Shown here in pieces: positions 1-6,316 of a stretch of 7,076 nt of DNA. The position numbers were made by a program, and so were the translations under genes. Source of the stretch: Verrucomicrobiota bacterium (GTDB taxonomy: Bacteria; Verrucomicrobiota; Verrucomicrobiia; Opitutales; UBA953); contig RFRI01000068.1 in NCBI GenBank assembly GCA_009924535.1, positions 1 to 7,076 on the forward strand. Direction: 5' to 3'. How positions within the stretch are numbered: the first letter of the stretch is position 1; each line of letters opens with the position of its first letter. The notes beneath the pieces are model-generated. The model ran no database searches, had not been told where the DNA came from, and saw only the letters and a list, made by a program, of their open reading frames with translations.

Positions 1-1356
1 GAATTCACCCGCTACGAGATCAAGCCCGCCCCCGGCGTGCGCGTGGAGAAGATCTCCAACCTCTCGAACAACATCGCGATGAACCTCGAGGCCGAGGCTG
101 TGCGCATCCTGGCCCCCGTGCCGGGCAAGGGCACCGTCGGCATCGAGATCCCGAACAAGAACCGCAAGGACGTGCTCCTGCGCGAGATCATCGAGTCCAA
201 GGCCTGGGCCGAGGCCTCGATGGAGCTCCCCGTCGTGCTCGGCGTGGACAGCGTCACCAACAAGCCCGTCATCCAGGATCTCGCCAAGATGCCGCACGCG
301 CTCATCGCCGGCGCCACCGGCCAGGGCAAGTCCGTCTGCATCAACGCGATCATCGTGTCGCTCCTCTATCGCTGCACGCCGCAGGACCTGCGCTTCATCA
401 TGGTCGACCCCAAGGTCGTCGAGCTGCAGATCTACAACAACCTCCCGCACCTCCTGATCCCGGTCGAGACCGACCCCAAGCGCGTGCCCGCCGCCCTGAA
501 GTGGCTCATCGCGGAGATGTCACAGCGCTACAAGATCTTCGCCAAGTGCGGCGTGAAGAACATCACCGGCTTCAACGCCAAGATCGCCAAGGAAGCCGGC
601 GCGCCCAAGCAGGAGGAGCTTGCGCTCAGCCCGGACGAGCTGGCCGCGGCGGCCGAAGCGGCGGAAGCCGTCATCGACGACGGCGTGCGCGTCCAGACCG
701 AGAAGCTGCCTTACATCGTCTGCATCATCGACGAGATGGCGGACCTCATGATGGTCGCCGCCCAGGACATCGAGACGTCCGTCGCGCGCATCGCCCAGCT
801 GGCCCGCGCCGCCGGCATCCACCTCGTGCTCGCCACGCAGCGTCCGTCGACGGACGTGATCACCGGCCTTATCAAGGCCAACCTGCCCACGCGTATCGGC
901 TTCAAGGTCTCCTCGCAGATCGACTCCCGCACCATCCTCGATCGCGGCGGCGCCGAGACGCTGGTCGGCCGCGGCGACATGCTCTTCGTGCCTCCGGGCA
1001 GCGCCACGCTCAACCGCGTGCAGGGCGCGTTCGTCGGCGAACAGGAAGTCGCCGCGATCGTCGAGTTCCTCGCCGAGAAGAACGGCAAGCCCGAGTTCGC
1101 CCAGGACGTCATCAAGGCCATCAAGGACGGCGCCGAAGGCGGCGAGGAAGGCGAGGAGGGCGAGGAAGGCGAAGACCCGCTCGTCGCGCAGAGCTGGGCC
1201 ATCATCAAGGAGACGCGTCGCGCGTCTGTCTCGATGCTGCAGCGTCGCCTCAAGCTCGGCTACAACCGCGCCGCGCGCATCATGGACGTCCTCCACGACA
1301 AGGGCTACGTCGGACCGGAGAACGGGTCCAGCCCGCGCGAGATCCTGGTCGACTGA
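1..1356 (+). CDS. ftsK: DNA translocase FtsK, C-terminal part (5' end outside window)
   Basis: This is the motor and DNA-reading part of FtsK, the septum-located ATPase that pumps chromosomal DNA toward dif and activates XerCD during division. The frame is open from base 1, so the membrane domain and most of the linker lie upstream; 451 residues are visible. Numbering from the window start, the alpha/beta RecA-like motor carries a Walker A GATGQGKS at 104-111, the conserved VDPK segment after it, a Walker B IIDEMADLMM around 242-251, and the ATQRPS motif at 278-283. A Gly-Glu linker (380-391) then leads to the gamma winged-helix domain (about 392-449), whose LGYNRAARIMD helix matches the KOPS-reading helix of known FtsK proteins. 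The Walker A has Gln where enterobacterial FtsK has Ser, a variant known in other phyla. The first two residues, Glu-Phe, are encoded by an EcoRI site. The gene ends at TGA 1354-1356, followed by a hairpin. The identification is secure. Confidence 0.97.
   Translation, partial: EFTRYEIKPAPGVRVEKISNLSNNIAMNLEAEAVRILAPVPGKGTVGIEIPNKNRKDVLLREIIESKAWAEASMELPVVLGVDSVTNKPVIQDLAKMPHALIAGATGQGKSVCINAIIVSLLYRCTPQDLRFIMVDPKVVELQIYNNLPHLLIPVETDPKRVPAALKWLIAEMSQRYKIFAKCGVKNITGFNAKIAKEAGAPKQEELALSPDELAAAAEAAEAVIDDGVRVQTEKLPYIVCIIDEMADLMMVAAQDIETSVARIAQLARAAGIHLVLATQRPSTDVITGLIKANLPTRIGFKVSSQIDSRTILDRGGAETLVGRGDMLFVPPGSATLNRVQGAFVGEQEVAAIVEFLAEKNGKPEFAQDVIKAIKDGAEGGEEGEEGEEGEDPLVAQSWAIIKETRRASVSMLQRRLKLGYNRAARIMDVLHDKGYVGPENGSSPREILVD
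1141..1176 (+). repeat. 9-bp tandem repeat encoding a Gly-Glu-Glu linker
   Basis: Four imperfect 9-base units of the form GGC-GAR-GAN (GGCGAGGAA, GGCGAGGAG, GGCGAGGAA, GGCGAAGAC) encode GEE-GEE-GEE-GED inside ftsK. The repeat falls exactly between the RecA-like motor and the gamma DNA-reading domain, where FtsK has a flexible tether. The unit is a multiple of three, so copy-number change would alter tether length without a frameshift. Confidence 0.8.
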
Positions 1357-1373
1357 ACGCGGCCGATGTCGGT

Positions 1374-1413
1374 CCAAAGAAAGACCCCGGCGCTCGTGAG
1401 AGGCCGGGGTCTT
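1374..1413. terminator. Bidirectional intrinsic terminator between convergent ftsK and small secreted gene
   Basis: A perfect 11-bp inverted repeat pairs AAGACCCCGGC (1381-1391) with GCCGGGGTCTT (1403-1413) around an 11-base loop. On the minus strand the stem is followed by TCTTTGG, giving a run of T-rich sequence that suits termination of the gene ending at 1437. On the plus strand the tail, CGGCTTATCC, is poorer in T, so termination of ftsK should be weaker. It lies 25 bases past the ftsK stop and 24 bases past the opposing stop, as expected for a shared convergent terminator. Confidence 0.82.
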
Positions 1414-1436
1414 CGGCTTATCCGACCGGAGCCGGC

Positions 1437-1661
1437 CTACTTCTTCTTCTTCCGTTCAGGCACGACCGGCTTCTTCTTTTCGGGCCCCGGGAGGGAAGGT
1501 TCGGGGACGGGCTTGGTCGGATCGATGGTCGGGGCCGGAGCGTTGGGGTCGAAGAAGGGCTTCGGTTCCGGAGCGGCGGGAGCGGCCGGAGTCTCCTTGG
1601 CCGGTTCGGCCGCGAGGGCGAAGCCGGCGGCGAGCAGGAGGGCGAGGACGGAAAGCTTCAT
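1437..1661 (-). CDS. Small secreted proline-rich protein, 74 residues, function unknown
   Basis: I do not recognise a family. The start of the protein is a classic Sec signal peptide: MK, a hydrophobic core LSVLALLLAAGFALA, and an AxA cleavage site at residues 15-17. The mature part of about 57 residues has 17 prolines, in Pro-Ala, Pro-Glu and Pro-Lys steps, and ends in a basic tail (RKKKK). There is no cysteine, so it is neither a lipoprotein nor disulphide-bonded. The composition suggests an extended, unfolded periplasmic or envelope peptide; the basic tail could bind an acidic partner, but that is inference. ATG at 1661 is the only sensible start: it gives the signal peptide, and a promoter ends ten bases upstream. 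No Shine-Dalgarno sequence is present. Terminators flank it on both sides, so it is a single-gene unit. That it is real is supported by the signal peptide, promoter and terminator together. Confidence 0.72.
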   Translation of the reverse strand: MKLSVLALLLAAGFALAAEPAKETPAAPAAPEPKPFFDPNAPAPTIDPTKPVPEPSLPGPEKKKPVVPERKKKK

Positions 1662-1669
1662 GGGGGTAA

Positions 1670-1702
1670 GGATGATACAGCGGAAGGCCAGGGAAGTTTC
1701 AA
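1670..1702 (-). promoter_or_regulatory. Sigma-70-like promoter of the 74-residue secreted protein gene
   Basis: Reading the minus strand, TTGAAA (1702-1697) and TATCAT (1677-1672) are separated by 19 bases. The -10 hexamer ends only ten bases before the ATG at 1661, so the transcript leader would be roughly 3-6 bases. The same two blocks, with identical spacing, occur before the neighbouring secreted gene (2276-2308): shared TTGAAACT, 15 variable bases, then TGTATYATCC. The 19-base spacer is longer than the usual 17, but the repetition argues that it is functional. Confidence 0.68.
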
Positions 1703-1720
1703 GCGAGACGGCCGGGCATG

Positions 1721-1744
1721 AAAAAGCCCCGTCGACCGGGGCTT
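1721..1744 (-). terminator. Intrinsic terminator of the 168-residue secreted protein gene
   Basis: An 8-bp perfect stem pairs AAGCCCCG (1724-1731) with CGGGGCTT (1737-1744) around a 5-base loop. On the minus strand the stem runs directly into TTTTT (complement of 1721-1725). It begins 19 bases past the stop codon at 1764 and ends 18 bases before the -35 box of the next minus-strand gene, so it separates the two small transcription units. Confidence 0.88.
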
Positions 1745-1763
1745 CTTCAGGAGCGCGGAGCGC

Positions 1764-2270
1764 TTACTGCGCCGGGGCGTCCTTGGCGGCCTTCTTGGCG
1801 GTCGGCTTGGCAGCGGGCTTCGGGGCTTCGGCGTCAGGCTTCTTCTCTTCCGGCTTCTCGGTCTTCTCGGCGTCGGCTTCCTTCTTGGCCTTCTTCAGTT
1901 CCTTGGCGGCGGTGGCGCCGGCGACGACGGCGGCTTCGGCGAGCTTGGCGTTGGACGGGGAGGCGGCCTTGTCGGTGCCGATGGCGGCGAGCTTGTCGGC
2001 TTCGGCCTGGGCGGCCTTGGCGGCTTCCATCGCGATCTGCGTGGCGGCGTCGACGGAGTCACCGACGAGTGAGACCGGTTCAGCGAGCGCGGCAGCCGCT
2101 TCCTTCTTGGTCTTTTTCTTATCGGTCGTGGCCTGAGGCTGGTCGACGACGACGGTTCCCGTGCTGGAAGTCGGGGTCGTGGTCGGGGTCTTGGTCGTGC
2201 CACCCTTGGTGGTGGTGGCGGCCGAGGCGAGTGCGGCGGCGGCGAGCAGGGCGAGGAGGCTGGTCTTCAT
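1764..2270 (-). CDS. Secreted Ala/Lys-rich low-complexity protein, 168 residues, function unknown
   Basis: I do not recognise a family. The protein opens with a Sec signal peptide, MKTSLLALLAAAALASA, with an ASA cleavage motif at 15-17. The mature part has three zones: a Thr-rich, probably disordered stretch (18-49); an Ala-rich amphipathic helix-prone region (about 58-125) with Glu/Lys at intervals; and a highly charged Lys/Glu/Pro/Ala tail (126-168) like that of TolA linkers or histone H1-type proteins. It has no cysteine and no second membrane segment. The frame stays open upstream to 2642, but I set the start at ATG 2270: only this gives an N-terminal signal peptide, and the promoter lies at 2276-2308, inside the would-be extension. 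No Shine-Dalgarno is present. It could be an envelope spacer or polyanion-binding protein; that is inference from composition only. Confidence 0.75.
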   Translation of the reverse strand: MKTSLLALLAAAALASAATTTKGGTTKTPTTTPTSSTGTVVVDQPQATTDKKKTKKEAAAALAEPVSLVGDSVDAATQIAMEAAKAAQAEADKLAAIGTDKAASPSNAKLAEAAVVAGATAAKELKKAKKEADAEKTEKPEEKKPDAEAPKPAAKPTAKKAAKDAPAQ

Positions 2271-2275
2271 GTTAT

Positions 2276-2308
2276 GGATAATACACCACGCGGCGGTGAG
2301 AGTTTCAA
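2276..2308 (-). promoter_or_regulatory. Sigma-70-like promoter of the 168-residue secreted protein gene
   Basis: On the minus strand TTGAAA (2308-2303) and TATTAT (2283-2278) stand 19 bases apart. The -10 hexamer ends seven bases before the ATG at 2270, predicting a leader of zero to two bases. It is a near copy of the promoter at 1670-1702: TTGAAACT and TGTATYATCC are shared with the same 15-base interval, while the interval sequence itself differs, which points to selection on the boxes rather than a recent duplication. Confidence 0.72.
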
Positions 2309-2535
2309 TCCCCGACGGAAGGAAGCGGAAGATGACCGGCCCGCGGACAGGGAAAAAGGCCATAAGCGGCCCGTTTTCATTTTTACCAAGGCAAGAAGAC
2401 CACTTCGAAGGGCTAAGGCCAGGAGCGGAAGCGTGCGGCGCCGAGGGGCATGGTGGCGGCAAGCACGGGTCGGCTTCCGGGGCGTCCGTCCGCGGCTTCA
2501 CCTCGTATTCGCTTGCACGCCCAAGGGTTTCCCCG
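2309..2535. other. Intergenic region upstream of carbonic anhydrase, no clear element
   Basis: This stretch separates the divergent promoter of the Ala/Lys-rich gene from the carbonic anhydrase start. It presumably holds the plus-strand promoter, but I find no convincing -35/-10 pair. It contains an AT-richer patch (about 2371-2395, ending in a T-run and ACCAAGG) that could be regulatory, and an AAGGG (2523-2527) eight bases before ATG 2536 that may serve as a ribosome binding site. Confidence 0.4.
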
Positions 2536-3213
2536 ATGAAAGTGCCTTCGATGTCTTCCATCGAGAATCTGTTCGGACAAAATCGCCAGTGGTCGGAAAG
2601 CGTCCGTCGCCAAGACCCTGCCTTCTTCGAGACCCTGTCCAAGCAGCAGAATCCGCGTTACCTCTGGATCGGTTGTTCCGATAGCCGCGTCCCGGCCAAC
2701 GAGATTGTCGGCCTGCTGCCCGGCGAGCTCTTCGTGCACCGGAACGTCGCCAACGTCGTCGTGCACACCGACCTCAACTGCCTCTCCGTGCTGCAGTACG
2801 CGGTGGACGTCCTCAAGGTCGAGCATGTCATCGTCTGCGGCCACTACGGCTGCGGCGGCGTGCAGGCCTCGCTCGAGCGCCGTAAGGTGGGCCTCGTCGA
2901 CAACTGGTTGCGCCACGTACGGGACGTGCACCACAAGCACGCCATCGTCGTCGAATCCGTCCTCGGTCCGGCCAAGCTCGACACCCTCTGCGAGCTCAAC
3001 GTCATCGAGCAGGCGGCGAATGTCTGCCAGAGCACCGTGATGCAGGATGCGTGGGCCCGCGGCCAGAAGGTCGAGGTGCATGCTTGGATCTACGGCCTGC
3101 GCGACGGCCTGATCAAGGATCTGGGCCTCAACGTCTCGTCGCTCGAGGCGCTGACGCCGGCCTACGGCAAGGTCTTGGCCCACTACCGTCGGCTGGGTGG
3201 AACCGCTGGGTAG
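2536..3213 (+). CDS. can: Beta-class carbonic anhydrase
   Basis: This cytoplasmic zinc enzyme interconverts CO2 and bicarbonate, supplying bicarbonate to carboxylases. The sequence is very close to E. coli Can (YadF). Counting from the internal ATG at 2551, the zinc ligands Cys42, His98 and Cys101 and the Asp44-Arg46 dyad fall at exactly the E. coli positions, within CSDSR and HYGCGG, and the protein would be 220 residues, the E. coli length. Long stretches such as GELFVHRNVAN and HTDLNCLSVLQYAVDVL are typical of this subfamily. The start is open to question: ATG 2536 adds five residues (MKVPS) and has AAGGG eight bases upstream, while 2551 has no visible ribosome site but fits homologue length; I list the longer form. 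It is divergent from the secreted-protein gene and 43 bases upstream of radC. Nothing unusual is seen in the active site. Confidence 0.96.
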   Translation: MKVPSMSSIENLFGQNRQWSESVRRQDPAFFETLSKQQNPRYLWIGCSDSRVPANEIVGLLPGELFVHRNVANVVVHTDLNCLSVLQYAVDVLKVEHVIVCGHYGCGGVQASLERRKVGLVDNWLRHVRDVHHKHAIVVESVLGPAKLDTLCELNVIEQAANVCQSTVMQDAWARGQKVEVHAWIYGLRDGLIKDLGLNVSSLEALTPAYGKVLAHYRRLGGTAG

Positions 3214-3256
3214 TAGGTCCGCTTGAGGGCGGTGTAGCCGTCGCCAGCGTGGTGGG

Positions 3257-3937
3257 ATGATTTCACAGGATCGTCCGCGCGAGCGGCTGGTGCGGCTTGG
3301 GCCGCGCGCCTTGCTCGACGCCGAGCTCATCGAGCTGCTCATCGGCACCGGCACCAAGGGGGCACCGGCGCCGGTCGTTGCCTCGGCGCTGCTCGCGGAG
3401 TCTGGCTCGCTCGCCGCGTTGGCCACCTGGGACACGCATGACTTCGGTCGTGTGCATGGCCTCGGCCCCGCGAAGGCCGCGGAACTCGCCGCCGCGATGG
3501 AGCTCGCCCGCCGGATCCGCGAGCGGGCGCATGACCCCGGCGAGAAGCTCGACGCTCCCGCGAAGGTCTGGGCCCGGCTCGAGCCGTTCGCCGCGGGGCT
3601 GGCGGTCGAGAAGTGCTGGGTGCTCTGCCTGAACCGGCGTAACCGGCTGCTTGCGCTGCATGAGGTCAGTTCCGGCACCGCGACGAGCTCGCTGCTGCAT
3701 CCGCGCGAGGTCTTCCGGCAGGCCTTGAAGCACGCCGCTTCGGCGGCGATCGTGGCGCATAATCACCCCAGCGGGGACCCGACGCCGAGTCCGGCGGACC
3801 GCGCCGTGACCCGGCAGCTGGCCGAAGCGGGGAGAGTCGTGGGGGTCGAATTGCTGGACCACGTCGTCATCGGCCGCCCCGAGGCCGATCCGGGCGGCAA
3901 GGGGTGGTTCAGTTTCGGGGAGGCGGGCTTGATTTAG
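3257..3937 (+). CDS. radC: RadC family protein (JAMM/MPN metalloprotease-like)
   Basis: RadC proteins combine an N-terminal helix-hairpin-helix region with a C-terminal JAMM domain; despite the name, a role in DNA repair is not established. The N-terminus DRPRERLVRLGPRALLDAELI is the family's characteristic opening. The hairpin motif HGLGPAK lies at 67-73. The metal site is intact: His168-x-His170, then Ser178 and Asp181 in HNHPSGDPTPSPAD, with an upstream acidic residue at Glu136 (in LHEVSSGT) or Glu151 as the likely catalytic glutamate. At 226 residues it is a normal full-length member. ATG 3257 is the only good start, because an in-frame stop lies at 3224; GGTGGG sits immediately before it, too close for a standard ribosome site. 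It is co-directional with can and with the cytochrome gene 35 bases downstream. Confidence 0.95.
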   Translation: MISQDRPRERLVRLGPRALLDAELIELLIGTGTKGAPAPVVASALLAESGSLAALATWDTHDFGRVHGLGPAKAAELAAAMELARRIRERAHDPGEKLDAPAKVWARLEPFAAGLAVEKCWVLCLNRRNRLLALHEVSSGTATSSLLHPREVFRQALKHAASAAIVAHNHPSGDPTPSPADRAVTRQLAEAGRVVGVELLDHVVIGRPEADPGGKGWFSFGEAGLI

Positions 3938-3972
3938 AGGAACTTACCCCTGAGTTTAAGGGTCAGAACGTC

Positions 3973-6312
3973 ATGCCCCTTTCCCGGACCATCAAGGTCG
4001 TGGCCGCCCTTGGCGTCCTGACCGTCCTCGTCTTCGCCGGCCGGCAAGGCCAGCGCTACTACAAGAAGAATCTCGCCGCCCCGCGCGCCGGGGAGGTCGT
4101 CTTCCGCGACGATTGCATGCGTTGCCACGGTCCGGTCGGTCAGGGCGTCGCCGGCAAGGCCGACGAACCGCTCGTCGGCGAGAAGTCGGTCGCTTCGTTG
4201 GCGAAGTACATCGTCCGCGAGATGCCGGAGAACGATCCCGGCACCCTCTCGCTCGCCGAGGCGACCGCTTCCGCGGAATACATCCACAAGGCCTTCTACT
4301 CCGCCGAAGCCCGCGCGCGCAATCACCCGCCCCGCATCGAGCTCGCGCACCTGACCGTCCGCCAGTATCGCGAGACCATCGCCGACCTGCTCGGCTCGCT
4401 CCGCGGAACGACGTCCACGTCCGAGTCCGGCGGCCTCGCCGGCGTCTACCGCGAACGCCCCGAACGCGATCCCAAGACGCCGGACCGGGACCGGCCCGAG
4501 ACCACCTTCAAGCAGCAGGTCGACCCCGTCATCGATTTCGACTTCGGCGACAAGGCTCCGGACAAAGGCACCTATGCCGCTCAGTTCAAGATCAACTGGT
4601 CCGGCTCGGTGCTGATTCCGGACACGGGAGAGCATGAGTTCCGCGTCACCTCCCCGAACGGCGTGCGGCTATACGTCAACCCGCCCGACAACGGCAACGA
4701 GAAGAACGCGCTCATCGACCTCTGGGTGAGTTCCGCCATGACGCGTACGGCCTCGGCACCGATCTTCCTCCTCGGCGGCCGTAGCTACCCGATCAAGATC
4801 GAGTTCTTCAAGTTCAAGGACAAGTCCGCCGCGCTCAAGCTCGAGTGGCGTCCGCCCGGCGGCGCCTGGACCGTCGTCCCGCGTTCGAACTTGTCCCCGA
4901 AGTTCTCCTCGTACGTCAACGTCGTGTCCGTGCCGCTTCCGCCGGATGACGGCAGCGTCGGCTACGAGCGCGGCGCTTCCGTCTCGCGCGAGTGGACCGA
5001 AGCCGTCGCCAAAGGCGCGCTGCAGGTCTCCGCGATGATCGGTCCGAACCTCTTCGGCCTCGCCGGCACCAAGGCCGACGCGCCGGACCGCGCCGAGAAG
5101 CTCAAGGCGTTCTCCCTGCGCTTCGCCCAGATGGCCTATCGCCGTCCGCTCACCGCCGAGCAGAAGGCCGACATCGGGCAGATCTACGCCGTCGGCGTCG
5201 CTCCCGAAGTCGCGGCCAAGCGTGCGTTCATCTTCACGCTCTCCAACCCTTACTTCCTCTATCCCGGCATCGGCGCGCAGGACGACTACGCCGTCGCCTC
5301 GCGTCTCGCGTTGACCCTGTGGGACTCCGTTCCCGACGCCCAGCTCCTCAAGGCGGCCGCCGCCGGCCAGCTGAAGGCCGAGCCGCAGGTGCGTGAGCAG
5401 GCCCAGCGCATGATGAAGGATCCCCGCGCCAAGGCCAAGCTCCGCGACTTCCTGCACCACTGGCTCCACGTCGAGGAAGGCGCCGAGATCGCCAAGGACC
5501 AGAAGGAATACCCCGGCTTCGACCAGGCCGTCGTGATGGACCTGCGCACTTCGCTCGACCTCTTCGCCGAAAGCATCGTCTGGTCCGAGCACTCGGACTA
5601 TCGCCAGCTGCTGCTGGCCGACACCATCCTGATGAACGAGCGCCTCGCGAAGTTCTATGGCCAGAAGATCGAGGCCGGCGGCGGCTTCCAGCCCGTGAAG
5701 ATGGACGCCGACCAGCGCGGCGGCGTGCTCACGCACCCTTACGTCCTCGCCACCTTCTCCTACACCAAGTCCTCTTCGCCGATCCACCGCGGCGTCTTCG
5801 TGACGCGCAACATCCTCGGGCGCATGCTCAAGCCGCCGCCCATGGCGATCGCGTTCATGGACGACAAGTTCGACCCTTCGTTCACCATGCGCGAGAAGGT
5901 GACCGAGCTCACCGCCAAGCCCGCCTGCCAGTCGTGCCACGTGACGATCAATCCGCTCGGCTTCAGCTTCGAACGCTTCGACGCCGTCGGGCGCGTGCGC
6001 GCCACCGACAACAAGAAGCCCGTGGACGCCGTCTCCGATTACACCACCTCGGACGGCAACGTCATCAAGCTCACCGGCGCCCGTGACGTCGCGCAGCACG
6101 CCGCCGAGAGCGCGGACGGCCAGGCCGGCTTCGTGCGCAACCTCTTCCAGTCGCTGGTGAAGCAGCCTCCGGCCGCGTATTCGCCCGAGCTCCTCGGCCA
6201 GCTGACCGAGAAGTTCCGCGCCGACGGATTCCATGTGCGTAATCTCGCCGTGGAGGTCGCAGTCGTCGCGGCGCTCCGCCCGACGGTCTCCGCCGCTCCC
6301 TCCAACCGCTAA
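3973..6312 (+). CDS. Membrane-anchored c-type cytochrome with DUF1587-PA14-DUF1595-DUF1592-DUF1588-DUF1585 architecture
   Basis: This 779-residue protein belongs to the planctomycete/verrucomicrobial cytochrome families of unknown substrate. A hydrophobic anchor at 7-23, followed by basic residues, should leave the rest outside the cytoplasmic membrane. Next is a cytochrome c domain with haem motif CMRCH (48-52) and a probable axial Met84 in REMPEND. A DUF1587-like segment (about 122-160, LTVRQYRETIADLLG) is followed by a PA14-like beta-sandwich (about 190-310), a fold often tied to glycan binding. Then come DUF1595 (about 370-425, RFAQMAYRRPLT), DUF1592 (about 415-560), DUF1588 (about 577-675) with a second haem-type motif CQSCH (652-656) before INPLGFSFERFDAVGR, and DUF1585 (about 700-772). 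The frame is open to 3904, inside radC, but I choose ATG 3973: it puts the anchor at the N-terminus and has AAGGG ten bases upstream. It ends four bases before the DUF1552 gene, so the two are an operon. Domain boundaries are estimates by eye. Confidence 0.9.
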   Translation: MPLSRTIKVVAALGVLTVLVFAGRQGQRYYKKNLAAPRAGEVVFRDDCMRCHGPVGQGVAGKADEPLVGEKSVASLAKYIVREMPENDPGTLSLAEATASAEYIHKAFYSAEARARNHPPRIELAHLTVRQYRETIADLLGSLRGTTSTSESGGLAGVYRERPERDPKTPDRDRPETTFKQQVDPVIDFDFGDKAPDKGTYAAQFKINWSGSVLIPDTGEHEFRVTSPNGVRLYVNPPDNGNEKNALIDLWVSSAMTRTASAPIFLLGGRSYPIKIEFFKFKDKSAALKLEWRPPGGAWTVVPRSNLSPKFSSYVNVVSVPLPPDDGSVGYERGASVSREWTEAVAKGALQVSAMIGPNLFGLAGTKADAPDRAEKLKAFSLRFAQMAYRRPLTAEQKADIGQIYAVGVAPEVAAKRAFIFTLSNPYFLYPGIGAQDDYAVASRLALTLWDSVPDAQLLKAAAAGQLKAEPQVREQAQRMMKDPRAKAKLRDFLHHWLHVEEGAEIAKDQKEYPGFDQAVVMDLRTSLDLFAESIVWSEHSDYRQLLLADTILMNERLAKFYGQKIEAGGGFQPVKMDADQRGGVLTHPYVLATFSYTKSSSPIHRGVFVTRNILGRMLKPPPMAIAFMDDKFDPSFTMREKVTELTAKPACQSCHVTINPLGFSFERFDAVGRVRATDNKKPVDAVSDYTTSDGNVIKLTGARDVAQHAAESADGQAGFVRNLFQSLVKQPPAAYSPELLGQLTEKFRADGFHVRNLAVEVAVVAALRPTVSAAPSNR

Positions 6313-6316
6313 GACC

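Noticed and set aside
310..333. Walker A of FtsK reads GATGQGKS rather than GTTGSGKS
   Set aside because: All nucleotide-binding residues are kept, and the Gln form is a known natural variant in other phyla.
1366..2136. Plus-strand 256-codon frame over the two small secreted genes
   Set aside because: Its Ser/Ala/Gly/Phe-rich translation is low complexity, it runs through two terminators and a promoter, and the minus-strand frames have proper signal peptides, promoters and terminators.
2357..2395. GGCC-ATAAGC-GGCC hairpin with flanking A- and T-runs between the divergent genes
   Set aside because: The stem is only four base pairs, and no transcript is known to end there.
2271..2642. N-terminal extension of the 168-residue protein up to 2642 on the minus strand
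   Set aside because: It would overlap the start of carbonic anhydrase, hide the signal peptide internally and include the promoter.
3219..3232. Small CCGC/GCGG hairpin between can and radC
   Set aside because: Four-base-pair stem with no T-run; not supportable as a terminator.
2413..3678. 421-codon minus-strand frame across carbonic anhydrase and radC
   Set aside because: It spans two well-identified genes and the gap between them, and shows no domain or sensible N-terminus; a third-position GC artefact.
3929..3962. Possible promoter (TTGATT and GTTTAA) between radC and the cytochrome gene
   Set aside because: The downstream box matches a -10 element poorly, and no spacing gives a good pair.
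3904..3972. Upstream start of the cytochrome gene at 3904, inside radC
   Set aside because: The extra 23 residues are a polar translation of the radC 3' end; ATG 3973 places the membrane anchor at the N-terminus.
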